Both the position numbers and the translations under genes were made by a program. Positions 1 to 15,000 of a stretch of 64,000 nt of DNA are shown here, in pieces; the first letter of the stretch is position 1, and every line of letters starts with the position of its first letter. Under the pieces are notes generated by a model, which saw nothing but the letters and a program-made list of their open reading frames with translations, ran no database searches and was not told where the DNA came from. The stretch is from the NCBI GenBank assembly GCA_904066235.2, contig CAJFCV020000001.1, positions 13,325,291 through 13,389,290 on the forward strand, written 5' to 3'. The stretch is from Bursaphelenchus xylophilus. Its lineage: Eukaryota > Nematoda > Chromadorea > Rhabditida > Aphelenchoididae.

Positions 1-3000
1 AATTCACTTTTTTTCAAACTGATGTCTAGTATAATATCAGAGTTTTTCGCCCAGTGTGGGCGTAGTTTGATTCCAAAAAAGCTGAGACTTGCCATGCTAA
101 AATCTTAGGAGGTTACCTTTCGAATGGTGTATGTCTTGTCAATTCACTCCGTCATCACTAATTCACTTTTTTTCAAACTGGTGTCTAGTATAATATCAGA
201 GTTTTTCGCCCAGTGTGGGCGTAGTTTGATTCCAAAAAAGCTGAGACTTGCCATGATAAAATCTTAGGAGGTTACCTTTCGAATGGTGTATGTCCTGTCA
301 ATTCACTCCGTCATCACTAATTCACTTTTTTTCAAACTGGTGTCTAGTATAATATCAGAGTTTTTCGCCCAGTGTGGGCGTAGTTTGATTCCAAAAAAGC
401 TGAGACTTGCCACGCTAAAATCTTAGGAGGTTACCTTTCGAATGGTGTATGTCTTGTCAATTCACTCCGTCATCACTAATTCACTTTTTTTCAAACTGGT
501 GTCTAGTATAATATCACAGTTTTTCGCCCAGTGTGGGCGTAGTTTGATTCCAAAAAAGCTGAGACTTGCCACGCTAAAATCTTAGGAGGTTACCTTTCGA
601 ATGGTGTATGTCTTGTCAATTCACTCCGTCATCACTAATTCACTTTTTTTCAAACTGGTGTCTAGTATAATATCACAGTTTTTCGCCCAGTGTGGGCGTA
701 GTTTGATTCCAAAAAAGCTGAGACTTGCCATGATAAAATCTTAGGAGGTTACCTTTCGAATGGTGTATGTCCTGTCAATTCACTCCGTCATCACTAATTC
801 ACTTTTTTTCAAACTGATGTCTAGTATAATATCAGAGTTTTTCGCCCAGTGTGGGCGTAGTTTGATTCCAAAAAAGCTGAGACTTGCCATGATAAAATCT
901 TAGGAGGTTACCTTTCGAATGGTGTATGTCTTGTCAATTCACTCCGTCATCACTAATTCACTTTTTTTCAAACTGATGTCTAGTATAATATCAGAGTTTT
1001 TCGCCCAGTGTGGGCGTAGTTTGATTCCAAAAAAGCTGAGACTTGCCATGATAAAATCTTAGGAGGTTACCTTTCGAATGGTGTATGTCTTGTCAATTCA
1101 CTCCGTCATCACTAATTCACTTTTTTTTCAAACTGATGTCTAGTATAATATCAGAGTTTTTCGCCCAGTGTGGGCGTAGTTTGATTCCAAAAAAGCTGAG
1201 ACTTGCCATGATAAAATCTTAGGAGGTTACCTTTCGAATGGTGTATGTCCTGTCAATTCACTCCGTCATCACTAATTCACTTTTTTTTCAAACTGATGTC
1301 TAGTATAATATCAGAGTTTTTCGCCCAGTGTGGGCGTAGTTTGATTCCAAAAAAGCTGAGACTTGCCATGCTAAAATCTTAGGAGGTTACCTTTCGAATG
1401 GTGTATGTCTTGTCAATTCACTCCGTCATCACTAATTCACTTTTTTTTCAAACTGATGTCTAGTATAATATCAGAGTTTTTCGCCCAGTGTGGGCGTAGT
1501 TTGATTCCAAAAAAGCTGAGACTTGCCATGATAAAATCTTAGGAGGTTACCTTTCGAATGGTGTATGTCTTGTCAATTCACTCCGTCATCACTAATTCAC
1601 CTTTTTTCAAAACTGGTGTCTAGTATAATATCAGAGTTTTTCGCCCAGTGTGGGCGTAGTTTGATTCCAAAAAAGCTGAGACTTGCCATGATAAAATCTT
1701 AGGAGGTTACCTTTCGAATGGTGTATGTCCTGTCAATTCACTCCGTCATCACTAATTCACTTTTTTTCAAACTGATGTCTAGTATAATATCAGAGTTTTT
1801 CGCCCAGTGTGGGCGTAGTTTGATTCCAAAAAAGCTGAGACTTGCCATGATAAAATCTTAGGAGGTTACCTTTCGAATGGTGTATGTCTTGTCAATTCAC
1901 TCCGTCATCACTAATTCACTTTTTTTCAAACTGATGTCTAGTATAATATCACAGTTTTTCGCCCAGCGTGGGCGTAGTTTGGTTCCAAAAAAGCTGAGAC
2001 TTGCCATGATAAAATCTTAGGAGGTTACCTTTCGAATGGTGTATGTCTTGTCAATTCACTCCGTCATCACTAATTCACTTTTTTTCAAACTGATGTCTAG
2101 TATAATATCAGAGTTTTTCGCCCAGTGTGGGCGTAGTTTGATTCCAAAAAAGCTGAGACTTGCCATGATAAAATCTTAGGAGGTTACCTTTCGAATGGTG
2201 TATGTCTTGTCAATTCACTCCGTCATCACTAATTCACTTTTTTTTCAAACTGATGTCTAGTATAATATCAGAGTTTTTCGCCCAGTGTGGGCGTAGTTTG
2301 ATTCCAAAAAAGCTGAGACTTGCCATGATAAAATCTTAGGAGGTTACCTTTCGAATGGTGTATGTCTTGTCAATTCACTCCGTCATCACTAATTCACTTT
2401 TTTTCAAACTGATGTCTAGTATAATATCAGAGTTTTTCGCCCAGTGTGGGCGTAGTTTGATTCCAAAAAAGCTGAGACTTGCCATGATAAAATCTTAGGA
2501 GGTTACCTTTCGAATGGTGTATGTCTTGTCAATTCACTCCGTCATCACTAATTCACTTTTTTTCAAACTGATGTCTAGTATAATATCAGAGTTTTTCGCC
2601 CAGTGTGGGCGTAGTTTGATTCCAAAAAAGCTGAGACTTGCCACGCTAAAATCTTAGGAGGTTACCTTTCGAATGGTGTATGTCTTGTCAATTCACTCCG
2701 TCATCACTAATTCACTTTTTTTTCAAACTGGTGTCTAGTATAATATCACAGTTTTTCGCCCAGTGTGGGCGTAGTTTGATTCCAAAAAAGCTGAGACTTG
2801 CCATGATAAAATCTTAGGAGGTTACCTTTCGAATGGTGTATGTCCTGTCAATTCACTCCGTCATCACTAATTCACTTTTTTTCAAACTGGTGTCTAGTAT
2901 AATATCAGAGTTTTTCGCCCAGTGTGGGCGTAGTTTGATTCCAAAAAAGCTGAGACTTGCCATGATAAAATCTTAGGAGGTTACCTTTCGAATGGTGTAT

Positions 3001-6000
3001 GTCTTGTCAATTCACTCCGTCATCACTAATTCACCTTTTTTCAAAACTGGTGTCTAGTATAATATCACAGTTTTTCGCCCAGTGTGGGCGTAGTTTGATT
3101 CCACAAAAGCTGAGACTTGCCATGATAAAATCTTAGGAGGTTACCTTTCGAATGGTGTATGTCCTGTCAATTCACTCCGTCATCACTAATTCACTTTTTT
3201 TCAAACTGATGTCTAGTATAATATCAGAGTTTTTCGCCCAGCGTGGGCGTAGTTTGATTCCAAAAAAGCTGAGACTTGCCACGCTAAAATCTTAGGAGGT
3301 TACCTTTCGAATGGTGTATGTCCTGTCAATTCACTCCGTCATCACTAATTCACTTTTTTTCAAACTGATGTCTAGTATAATATCAGAGTTTTTCGCCCAG
3401 CGTGGGCGTAGTTTGATTCCAAAAAAGCTGAGACTTGCCATGCTAAAATCTTAGGAGGTTACCTTTCGAATGGTGTATGTCTTGTCAATTCACTCCGTCA
3501 TCACTAATTCACTTTTTTTCAAACTGGTGTCTAGTATAATATCAGAGTTTTTCGCCCAGTGTGGGCGTAGTTTGATTCCAAAAAAGCTGAGACTTGCCAT
3601 GATAAAATCTTAGGAGGTTACCTTTCGAATGGTGTATGTCTTGTCAATTCACTCCGTCATCACTAATTCACTTTTTTTCAAACTGATGTCTAGTATAATA
3701 TCAGAGTTTTTCGCCCAGTGTGGGCGTAGTTTGATTCCAAAAAAGCTGAGACTTGCCATGATAAAATCTTAGGAGGTTACCTTTCGAATGGTGTATGTCT
3801 TGTCAATTCACTCCGTCATCACTAATTCACTTTTTTTTCAAACTGGTGTCTAGTATAATATCACAGTTTTTCGCCCAGTGTGGGCGTAGTTTGATTCCAC
3901 AAAAGCTGAGACTTGCCATGATAAAATCTTAGGAGGTTACCTTTCGAATGGTGTATGTCTTGTCAATTCACTCCGTCATCACTAATTCACTTTTTTTCAA
4001 ACTGATGTCTAGTATAATATCAGAGTTTTTCGCCCAGCGTGGGCGCAGTTTGATTCCAAAAAAGCTGAGACTTGCCATGATAAAATCTTAGGAGGTTACC
4101 TTTCGAATGGTGTATGTCCTGTCAATTCACTCCGTCATCACTAATTCACTTTTTTTCAAACTGATGTCTAGTATAATATCAGAGTTTTTCGCCCAGCGTG
4201 GGCGTAGTTTGATTCCAAAAAAGCTGAGACTTGCCACGCTAAAATCTTAGGAGGTTACCTTTCGAATGGTGTATGTCTTGTCAATTCACTCCGTCATCAC
4301 TAATTCACTTTTTTTCAAACTGGTGTCTAGTATAATATCAGAGTTTTTCGCCCAGTGTGGGCGTAGTTTGATTCCAAAAAAGCTGAAACTTGCCATGCTA
4401 AAATCTTAGGAGGTTACCTTTCGAATGGTGTATGTCCTGTCAATTCACTCCGTCATCACTAATTCACTTTTTTTCAAACTGGTGTCTAGTATAATATCAG
4501 AGTTTTTCGCCCAGTGTGGGCGTAGTTTGATTCCAAAAAAGCTGAAACTTGCCATGATAAAATCTTAGGAGGTTACCTTTCGAATGGTGTATGTCCTGTC
4601 AATTCACTCCGTCATCACTAATTCACTTTTTTTCAAACTGGTGTCTAGTATAATATCACAGTTTTTCGCCCAGTGTGGGCGTAGTTTGATTCCAAAAAAG
4701 CTGAGACTTGCCATGATAAAATCTTAGGAGGTTACCTTTCGAATGGTGTATGTCTTGTCAATTCACTCCGTCATCACTAATTCACTTTTTTTCAAACTGG
4801 TGTCTAGTATAATATCAGAGTTTTTCGCCCAGTGTGGGCGTAGTTTGATTCCAAAAAAGCTGAGACTTGCCATGATAAAATCTTAGGAGGTTACCTTTCG
4901 AATGGTGTATGTCCTGTCAATTCACTCCGTCATCACTAATTCACTTTTTTTTCAAACTGATGTCTAGTATAATATCAGAGTTTTTCGCCCAGCGTGGGCG
5001 TAGTTTGATTCCAAAAAAGCTGAGACTTGCCACGCTAAAATCTTAGGAGGTTACCTTTCGAATGGTGTATGTCTTGTCAATTCACTCCGTCATCACTAAT
5101 TCACTTTTTTTTCAAACTGATGTCTAGTATAATATCAGAGTTTTTCGCCCAGCGTGGGCGTAGTTTGATTCCAAAAAAGCTGAGACTTGCCACGCTAAAA
5201 TCTTAGGAGGTTACCTTTCGAATGGTGTATGTCTTGTCAATTCACTCCGTCATCACTAATTCACTTTTTTTCAAACTGGTGTCTAGTATAATATCAGAGT
5301 TTTTCGCCCAGTGTGGGCGTAGTTTGATTCCAAAAAAGCTGAGACTTGCCATGCTAAAATCTTAGGAGGTTACCTTTCGAATGGTGTATGTCTTGTCAAT
5401 TCACTCCGTCATCACTAATTCACTTTTTTTCAAACTGGTGTCTAGTATAATATCAGAGTTTTTCGCCCAGTGTGGGCGTAGTTTGATTCCAAAAAAGCTG
5501 AAACTTGCCATGATAAAATCTTAGGAGGTTACCTTTCGAATGGTGTATGTCCTGTCAATTCACTCCGTCATCACTAATTCACTTTTTTTCAAACTGGTGT
5601 CTAGTATAATATCAGAGTTTTTCGCCCAGTGTGGGCGTAGTTTGATTCCAAAAAAGCTGAGACTTGCCATGATAAAATCTTAGGAGGTTACCTTTCGAAT
5701 GGTGTATGTCTTGTCAATTCACTCCGTCATCACTAATTCACTTTTTTTCAAACTGGTGTCTAGTATAATATCACAGTTTTTCGCCCAGTGTGGGCGTAGT
5801 TTGATTCCACAAAAGCTGAGACTTGCCATGATAAAATCTTAGGAGGTTACCTTTCGAATGGTGTATGTCCTGTCAATTCACTCCGTCATCACTAATTCAC
5901 TTTTTTTTCAAACTGATGTCTAGTATAATATCAGAGTTTTTCGCCCAGCGTGGGCGTAGTTTGATTCCAAAAAAGCTGAGACTTGCCATGATAAAATCTT

Positions 6001-9000
6001 AGGAGGTTACCTTTCGAATGGTGTATGTCCTGTCAATTCACTCCGTCATCACTAATTCACTTTTTTTTCAAACTGATGTCTAGTATAATATCAGAGTTTT
6101 TCGCCCAGCGTGGGCGTAGTTTGATTCCAAAAAAGCTGAGACTTGCCACGCTAAAATCTTAGGAGGTTACCTTTCGAATGGTGTATGTCTTGTCAATTCA
6201 CTCCGTCATCACTAATTCACTTTTTTTTCAAACTGGTGTCTAGTATAATATCACAGTTTTTCGCCCAGTGTGGGCGTAGTTTGATTCCAAAAAAGCTGAG
6301 ACTTGCCATGATAAAATCTTAGGAGGTTACCTTTCGAATGGTGTATGTCTTGTCAATTCACTCCGTCATCACTAATTCACTTTTTTTCAAACTGATGTCT
6401 AGTATAATATCAGAGTTTTTCGCCCAGTGTGGGCGTAGTTTGATTCCAAAAAAGCTGAAACTTGCCATGCTAAAATCTTAGGAGGTTACCTTTCGAATGG
6501 TGTATGTCTTGTCAATTCACTCCGTCATCACTAATTCACTTTTTTTCAAACTGGTGTCTAGTATAATATCAGAGTTTTTCGCCCAGTGTGGGCGTAGTTT
6601 GATTCCAAAAAAGCTGAGACTTGCCATGCTAAAATCTTAGGAGGTTACCTTTCGAATGGTGTATGTCTTGTCAATTCACTCCGTCATCACTAATTCACTT
6701 TTTTTCAAACTGATGTCTAGTATAATATCAGAGTTTTTCGCCCAGTGTGGGCGTAGTTTGATTCCAAAAAAGCTGAGACTTGCCATGCTAAAATCTTAGG
6801 AGGTTACCTTTCGAATGGTGTATGTCCTGTCAATTCACTCCGTCATCACTAATTCACTTTTTTTCAAACTGGTGTCTAGTATAATATCAGAGTTTTTCGC
6901 CCAGTGTGGGCGTAGTTTGATTCCAAAAAAGCTGAAACTTGCCATGATAAAATCTTAGGAGGTTACCTTTCGAATGGTGTATGTCCTGTCAATTCACTCC
7001 GTCATCACTAATTCACTTTTTTTCAAACTGGTGTCTAGTATAATATCAGAGTTTTTCGCCCAGTGTGGGCGTAGTTTGATTCCAAAAAAGCTGAGACTTG
7101 CCATGATAAAATCTTAGGAGGTTACCTTTCGAATGGTGTATGTCTTGTCAATTCACTCCGTCATCACTAATTCACTTTTTTTCAAACTGGTGTCTAGTAT
7201 AATATCAGAGTTTTTCGCCCAGTGTGGGCGTAGTTTGATTCCAAAAAAGCTGAGACTTGCCATGATAAAATCTTAGGAGGTTACCTTTCGAATGGTGTAT
7301 GTCTTGTCAATTCACTCCGTCATCACTAATTCACTTTTTTTCAAACTGATGTCTAGTATAATATCAGAGTTTTTCGCCCAGCGTGGGCGTAGTTTGATTC
7401 CAAAAAAGCTGAGACTTGCCACGCTAAAATCTTAGGAGGTTACCTTTCGAATGGTGTATGTCTTGTCAATTCACTCAGTCATCACTAATTCACTTTTTTT
7501 CAAACTGATGTCTAGTATAATATCAGAGTTTTTCGCCCAGCGTGGGCGTAGTTTGATTCCAAAAAAGCTGAGACTTGCCACGCTAAAATCTTAGGAGGTT
7601 ACCTTTCGAATGGTGTATGTCTTGTCAATTCACTCCGTCATCACTAATTCACTTTTTTTTCAAACTGGTGTCTAGTATAATATCACAGTTTTTCGCCCAG
7701 TGTGGGCGTAGTTTGATTCCAAAAAAGCTGAGACTTGCCATGATAAAATCTTAGGAGGTTACCTTTCGAATGGTGTATGTCCTGTCAATTCACTCCGTCA
7801 TCACTAATTCACTTTTTTTCAAACTGGTGTCTAGTATAATATCAGAGTTTTTCGCCCAGTGTGGGCGTAGTTTGATTCCAAAAAAGCTGAGACTTGCCAT
7901 GCTAAAATCTTAGGAGGTTACCTTTCGAATGGTGTATGTCTTGTCAATTCACTCCGTCATCACTAATTCACTTTTTTTCAAACTGGTGTCTAGTATAATA
8001 TCAGAGTTTTTCGCCCAGTGTGGGCGTAGTTTGATTCCAAAAAAGCTGAGACTTGCCATGATAAAATCTTAGGAGGTTACCTTTCGAATGGTGTATGTCT
8101 TGTCAATTCACTCCGTCATCACTAATTCACCTTTTTTCAAAACTGGTGTCTAGTATAATATCAGAGTTTTTCGCCCAGTGTGGGCGTAGTTTGATTCCAA
8201 AAAAGCTGAGACTTGCCATGATAAAATCTTAGGAGGTTACCTTTCGAATGGTGTATGTCTTGTCAATTCACTCCGTCATCACTAATTCACTTTTTTTCAA
8301 ACTGATGTCTAGTATAATATCAGAGTTTTTCGCCCAGTGTGGGCGTAGTTTGATTCCAAAAAAGCTGAGACTTGCCATGCTAAAATCTTAGGAGGTTACC
8401 TTTCGAATGGTGTATGTCTTGTCAATTCACTCCGTCATCACTAATTCACTTTTTTTTCAAACTGATGTCTAGTATAATATCAGAGTTTTTCGCCCAGCGT
8501 GGGCGTAGTTTGATTCCAAAAAAGCTGAGACTTGCCACGCTAAAATCTTAGGAGGTTACCTTTCGAATGGTGTATGTCTTGTCAATTCACTCCGTCATCA
8601 CTAATTCACTTTTTTTCAAACTGGTGTCTAGTATAATATCACAGTTTTTCGCCCAGTGTGGGCGTAGTTTGATTCCAAAAAAGCTGAGACTTGCCATGAT
8701 AAAATCTTAGGAGGTTACCTTTCGAATGGTGTATGTCTTGTCAATTCACTCCGTCATCACTAATTCACTTTTTTTCAAACTGGTGTCTAGTATAATATCA
8801 GAGTTTTTCGCCCAGTGTGGGCGTAGTTTGATTCCAAAAAAGCTGAAACTTGCCATGCTAAAATCTTAGGAGGTTACCTTTCGAATGGTGTATGTCTTGT
8901 CAATTCACTCCGTCATCACTAATTCACTTTTTTTCAAACTGGTGTCTAGTATAATATCACAGTTTTTCGCCCAGTGTGGGCGTAGTTTGATTCCAAAAAA

Positions 9001-12000
9001 GCTGAGACTTGCCATGATAAAATCTTAGGAGGTTACCTTTCGAATGGTGTATGTCTTGTCAATTCACTCCGTCATCACTAATTCACTTTTTTTCAAACTG
9101 GTGTCTAGTATAATATCAGAGTTTTTCGCCCAGTGTGGGCGTAGTTTGATTCCAAAAAAGCTGAGACTTGCCATGATAAAATCTTAGGAGGTTACCTTTC
9201 GAATGGTGTATGTCCTGTCAATTCACTCCGTCATCACTAATTCACTTTTTTTCAAACTGGTGTCTAGTATAATATCAGAGTTTTTCGCCCAGTGTGGGCG
9301 TAGTTTGATTCCAAAAAAGCTGAGACTTGCCATGCTAAAATCTTAGGAGGTTACCTTTCGAATGGTGTATGTCTTGTCAATTCACTCCGTCATCACTAAT
9401 TCACTTTTTTTCAAACTGGTGTCTAGTATAATATCAGAGTTTTTCGCCCAGTGTGGGCGTAGTTTGATTCCAAAAAAGCTGAGACTTGCCATGATAAAAT
9501 CTTAGGAGGTTACCTTTCGAATGGTGTATGTCTTGTCAATTCACTCCGTCATCACTAATTCACTTTTTTTCAAACTGATGTCTAGTATAATATCAGAGTT
9601 TTTCGCCCAGTGTGGGCGTAGTTTGATTCCAAAAAAGCTGAGACTTGCCATGATAAAATCTTAGGAGGTTACCTTTCGAATGGTGTATGTCTTGTCAATT
9701 CACTCCGTCATCACTAATTCACTTTTTTTCAAACTGATGTCTAGTATAATATCAGAGTTTTTCGCCCAGCGTGGGCGCAGTTTGATTCCAAAAAAGCTGA
9801 GACTTGCCATGATAAAATCTTAGGAGGTTACCTTTCGAATGGTGTATGTCTTGTCAATTCACTCCGTCATCACTAATTCACTTTTTTTCAAACTGATGTC
9901 TAGTATAATATCAGAGTTTTTCGCCCAGTGTGGGCGTAGTTTGATTCCAAAAAAGCTGAGACTTGCCATGCTAAAATCTTAGGAGGTTACCTTTCGAATG
10001 GTGTATGTCTTGTCAATTCACTCCGTCATCACTAATTCACTTTTTTTTCAAACTGGTGTCTAGTATAATATCACAGTTTTTCGCCCAGTGTGGGCGTAGT
10101 TTGATTCCAAAAAAGCTGAGACTTGCCATAATAAAATCTTAGGAGGTTACCTTTCGAATGGTGTATGTCCTGTCAATTCACTCCGTCATCACTAATTCAC
10201 TTTTTTTTCAAACTGGTGTCTAGTATAATATCAGAGTTTTTCGCCCAGTGTGGGCGTAGTTTGATTCCAAAAAAGCTGAGACTTGCCATGCTAAAATCTT
10301 AGGAGGTTACCTTTCGAATGGTGTATGTCCTGTCAATTCACTCCGTCATCACTAATTCACTTTTTTTTCAAACTGGTGTCTAGTATAATATCAGAGTTTT
10401 TCGCCCAGTGTGGGCGTAGTTTGATTCCAAAAAAGCTGAGACTTGCCATGCTAAAATCTTAGGAGGTTACCTTTCGAATGGTGTATGTCTTGTCAATTCA
10501 CTCCGTCATCACTAATTCACTTTTTTTCAAACTGGTGTCTAGTATAATATCACAGTTTTTCGCCCAGTGTGGGCGTAGTTTGATTCCAAAAAAGCTGAGA
10601 CTTGCCATGCTAAAATCTTAGGAGGTTACCTTTCGAATGGTGTATGTCTTGTCAATTCACTCCGTCATCACTAATTCACTTTTTTTCAAACTGGTGTCTA
10701 GTATAATATCAGAGTTTTTCGCCCAGTGTGGGCGTAGTTTGATTCCAAAAAAGCTGAGACTTGCCATGCTAAAATCTTAGGAGGTTACCTTTCGAATGGT
10801 GTATGTCTTGTCAATTCACTCCGTCATCACTAATTCACTTTTTTTCAAACTGATGTCTAGTATAATATCAGAGTTTTTCGCCCAGTGTGGGCGTAGTTTG
10901 ATTCCAAAAAAGCTGAGACTTGCCATGATAAAATCTTAGGAGGTTACCTTTCGAATGGTGTATGTCCTGTCAATTCACTCCGTCATCACTAATTCACTTT
11001 TTTTTCAAACTGATGTCTAGTATAATATCAGAGTTTTTCGCCCAGCGTGGGCGTAGTTTGATTCCAAAAAAGCTGAGACTTGCCACGCTAAAATCTTAGG
11101 AGGTTACCTTTCGAATGGTGTATGTCTTGTCAATTCACTCCGTCATCACTAATTCACTTTTTTTCAAACTGGTGTCTAGTATAATATCACAGTTTTTCGC
11201 CCAGTGTGGGCGTAGTTTGATTCCACAAAAGCTGAGACTTGCCATGATAAAATCTTAGGAGGTTACCTTTCGAATGGTGTATGTCTTGTCAATTCACTCC
11301 GTCATCACTAATTCACTTTTTTTTCAAACTGATGTCTAGTATAATATCAGAGTTTTTCGCCCAGTGTGGGCGTAGTTTGATTCCAAAAAAGCTGAGACTT
11401 GCCATGATAAAATCTTAGGAGGTTACCTTTCGAATGGTGTATGTCCTGTCAATTCACTCCGTCATCACTAATTCACTTTTTTTTCAAACTGATGTCTAGT
11501 ATAATATCAGAGTTTTTCGCCCAGTGTGGGCGTAGTTTGATTCCAAAAAAGCTGAGACTTGCCATGCTAAAATCTTAGGAGGTTACCTTTCGAATGGTGT
11601 ATGTCTTGTCAATTCACTCCGTCATCACTAATTCACTTTTTTTCAAACTGGTGTCTAGTATAATATCAGAGTTTTTCGCCCAGTGTGGGCGTAGTTTGAT
11701 TCCAAAAAAGCTGAGACTTGCCATGATAAAATCTTAGGAGGTTACCTTTCGAATGGTGTATGTCTTGTCAATTCACTCCGTCATCACTAATTCACTTTTT
11801 TTTCAAACTGGTGTCTAGTATAATATCAGAGTTTTTCGCCCAGTGTGGGCGTAGTTTGATTCCAAAAAAGCTGAAACTTGCCATGCTAAAATCTTAGGAG
11901 GTTACCTTTCGAATGGTGTATGTCTTGTCAATTCACTCCGTCATCACTAATTCACTTTTTTTCAAAACTGGTGTCTAGTATAATATCAGAGTTTTTCGCC

Positions 12001-15000
12001 CAGTGTGGGCGTAGTTTGATTCCACAAAAGCTGAGACTTGCCATGATAAAATCTTAGGAGGTTACCTTTCGAATGGTGTATGTCTTGTCAATTCACTCCG
12101 TCATCACTAATTCACTTTTTTTCAAACTGATGTCTAGTATAATATCAGAGTTTTTCGCCCAGTGTGGGCGTAGTTTGATTCCAAAAAAGCTGAAACTTGC
12201 CATGCTAAAATCTTAGGAGGTTACCTTTCGAATGGTGTATGTCTTGTCAATTCACTCCGTCATCACTAATTCACCTTTTTTCAAAACTGGTGTCTAGTAT
12301 AATATCACAGTTTTTCGCCCAGTGTGGGCGTAGTTTGATTCCAAAAAAGCTGAGACTTGCCATGATAAAATCTTAGGAGGTTACCTTTCGAATGGTGTAT
12401 GTCTTGTCAATTCACTCCGTCATCACTAATTCACTTTTTTTCAAACTGGTGTCTAGTATAATATCAGAGTTTTTCGCCCAGTGTGGGCGTAGTTTGATTC
12501 CAAAAAAGCTGAAACTTGCCATGCTAAAATCTTAGGAGGTTACCTTTCGAATGGTGTATGTCTTGTCAATTCACTCCGTCATCACTAATTCACTTTTTTT
12601 TCAAACTGGTGTCTAGTATAATATCAGAGTTTTTCGCCCAGTGTGGGCGTAGTTTGATTCCAAAAAAGTTGAAACTTGCCATGCTAAAATCTTAGGAGGT
12701 TACCTTTCGAATGGTGTATGTCTTGTCAATTCACTCCGTCATCACTAATTCACTTTTTTTCAAACTGGTGTCTAGTATAATATCAGAGTTTTTCGCCCAG
12801 TGTGGGCGTAGTTTGATTCCAAAAAAGCTGAGACTTGCCATGATAAAATCTTAGGAGGTTACCTTTCGAATGGTGTATGTCTTGTCAATTCACTCCGTCA
12901 TCACTAATTCACTTTTTTTCAAACTGGTGTCTAGTATAATATCACAGTTTTTCGCCCAGTGTGGGCGTAGTTTGATTCCAAAAAAGCTGAGACTTGCCAT
13001 GCTAAAATCTTAGGAGGTTACCTTTCGAATGGTGTATGTCTTGTCAATTCACTCCGTCATCACTAATTCACCTTTTTTCAAACTGGTATCTAGTATAATA
13101 TCAGAGTTTTTCGCCCAGTGTGGGCGTAGTTTGATTCCAAAAAAGCTGAGACTTGCCATGATAAAATCTTAGGAGGTTACCTTTCGAATGGTGTATGTCT
13201 TGTCAATTCACTCCGTCATCACTAATTCACTTTTTTTTCAAACTGATGTCTAGTATAATATCAGAGTTTTTCGCCCAGTGTGGGCGTAGTTTGATTCCAA
13301 AAAAGCTGAAACTTGCCATGCTAAAATCTTAGGAGGTTACCTTTCGAATGGTGTATGTCTTGTCAATTCACTCCGTCATCACTAATTCACCTTTTTTCAA
13401 AACCGGTGTCTAGTATAATATCAGAGTTTTTCGCCCAGTGTGGGCGTAGTTTGATTCCAAAAAAGCTGAAACTTGCCATGCTAAAATCTTAGGAGGTTAC
13501 CTTTCGAATGGTGTATGTCTTGTCAATTCACTCCGTCATCACTAATTCACCTTTTTTCAAACTGGTATCTAGTATAATATCAGAGTTTTTCGCCCAGTGT
13601 AGGCGTAATTTGGTTCCAAAAAAGCTGAAACTTGCCATGCTAAAATCTTAGGAGGTTGCCTTTCGAATGGTGTATGTCTTGTCAATTCACTCCGTCATCA
13701 CTAATTCACTTTTTTTCAAACTGGTGTCTAGTATAATATCACAGTTTTTCGCCCAGTGTGGGCGTAGTTTGATTCCAAAAAAGCTGAGACTTGCCATGAT
13801 AAAATCTTAGGAGGTTACCTTTCGAATGGTGTATGTCCTGTCAATTCACTCCGTCATCACTAATTCACTTTTTTTCAAACTGATGTCTAGTATAATATCA
13901 GAGTTTTTCGCCCAGTGTGGGCGTAGTTTGATTCCAAAAAAGCTGAAACTTGCCATGCTAAAATCTTAGGAGGTTACCTTTCGAATGGTGTATGTCTTGT
14001 CAATTCACTCCGTCATCACTAATTCACCTTTTTTCAAAACTGGTGTCTAGTATAATATCAGAGTTTTTCGCCCAGTGTGGGCGTAGTTTGATTCCAAAAA
14101 AGCTGAGACTTGCCATGCTAAAATCTTAGGAGGTTACCTTTCGAATGGTGTATGTCTTGTCAATTCACTCCGTCATCACTAATTCACTTTTTTTCAAACT
14201 GATGTCTAGTATAATATCAGAGTTTTTCGCCCAGTGTGGGCGTAGTTTGATTCCAAAAAAGCTGAAACTTGCCATGCTAAAATCTTAGGAGGTTACCTTT
14301 CGAATGGTGTATGTCTTGTCAATTCACTCCGTCATCACTAATTCACTTTTTTTCAAACTGGTGTCTAGTATAATATCAGAGTTTTTCGCCCAGTGTGGGC
14401 GTAGTTTGATTCCAAAAAAGCTGAAACTTGCCATGCTAAAATCTTAGGAGGTTACCTTTCGAATGGTGTATGTCTTGCCAATTCACTCCGTCATCACTAA
14501 TTCACCTTTTTTCAAAACCGGTGTCTAGTATAATATCACAGTTTTTCGCCCAGTGTGGGCGTAGTTTGATTCCAAAAAAGCTGAGACTTGCCACGCTAAA
14601 ATCTTAGGAGGTTACCTTTCGAATGGTGTATGTCTTGTCAATTCACTCCGTCATCACTAATTCACCTTTTTTCAAAACCGGTGTCTAGTATAATATCACA
14701 GTTTTTCGCCCAGTGTGGGCGTAGTTTGATTCCAAAAAAGCTGAGACTTGCCATGATAAAATCTTAGGAGGTTACCTTTCGAATGGTGTATGTCTTGTCA
14801 ATTCACTCCGTCATCACTAATTCACTTTTTTTTCAAACTGATGTCTAGTATAATATCAGAGTTTTTCGCCCAGTGTGGGCGTAGTTTGATTCCAAAAAAG
14901 CTGAGACTTGCCATGATAAAATCTTAGGAGGTTACCTTTCGAATGGTGTATGTCCTGTCAATTCACTCCGTCATCACTAATTCACTTTTTTTCAAACTGA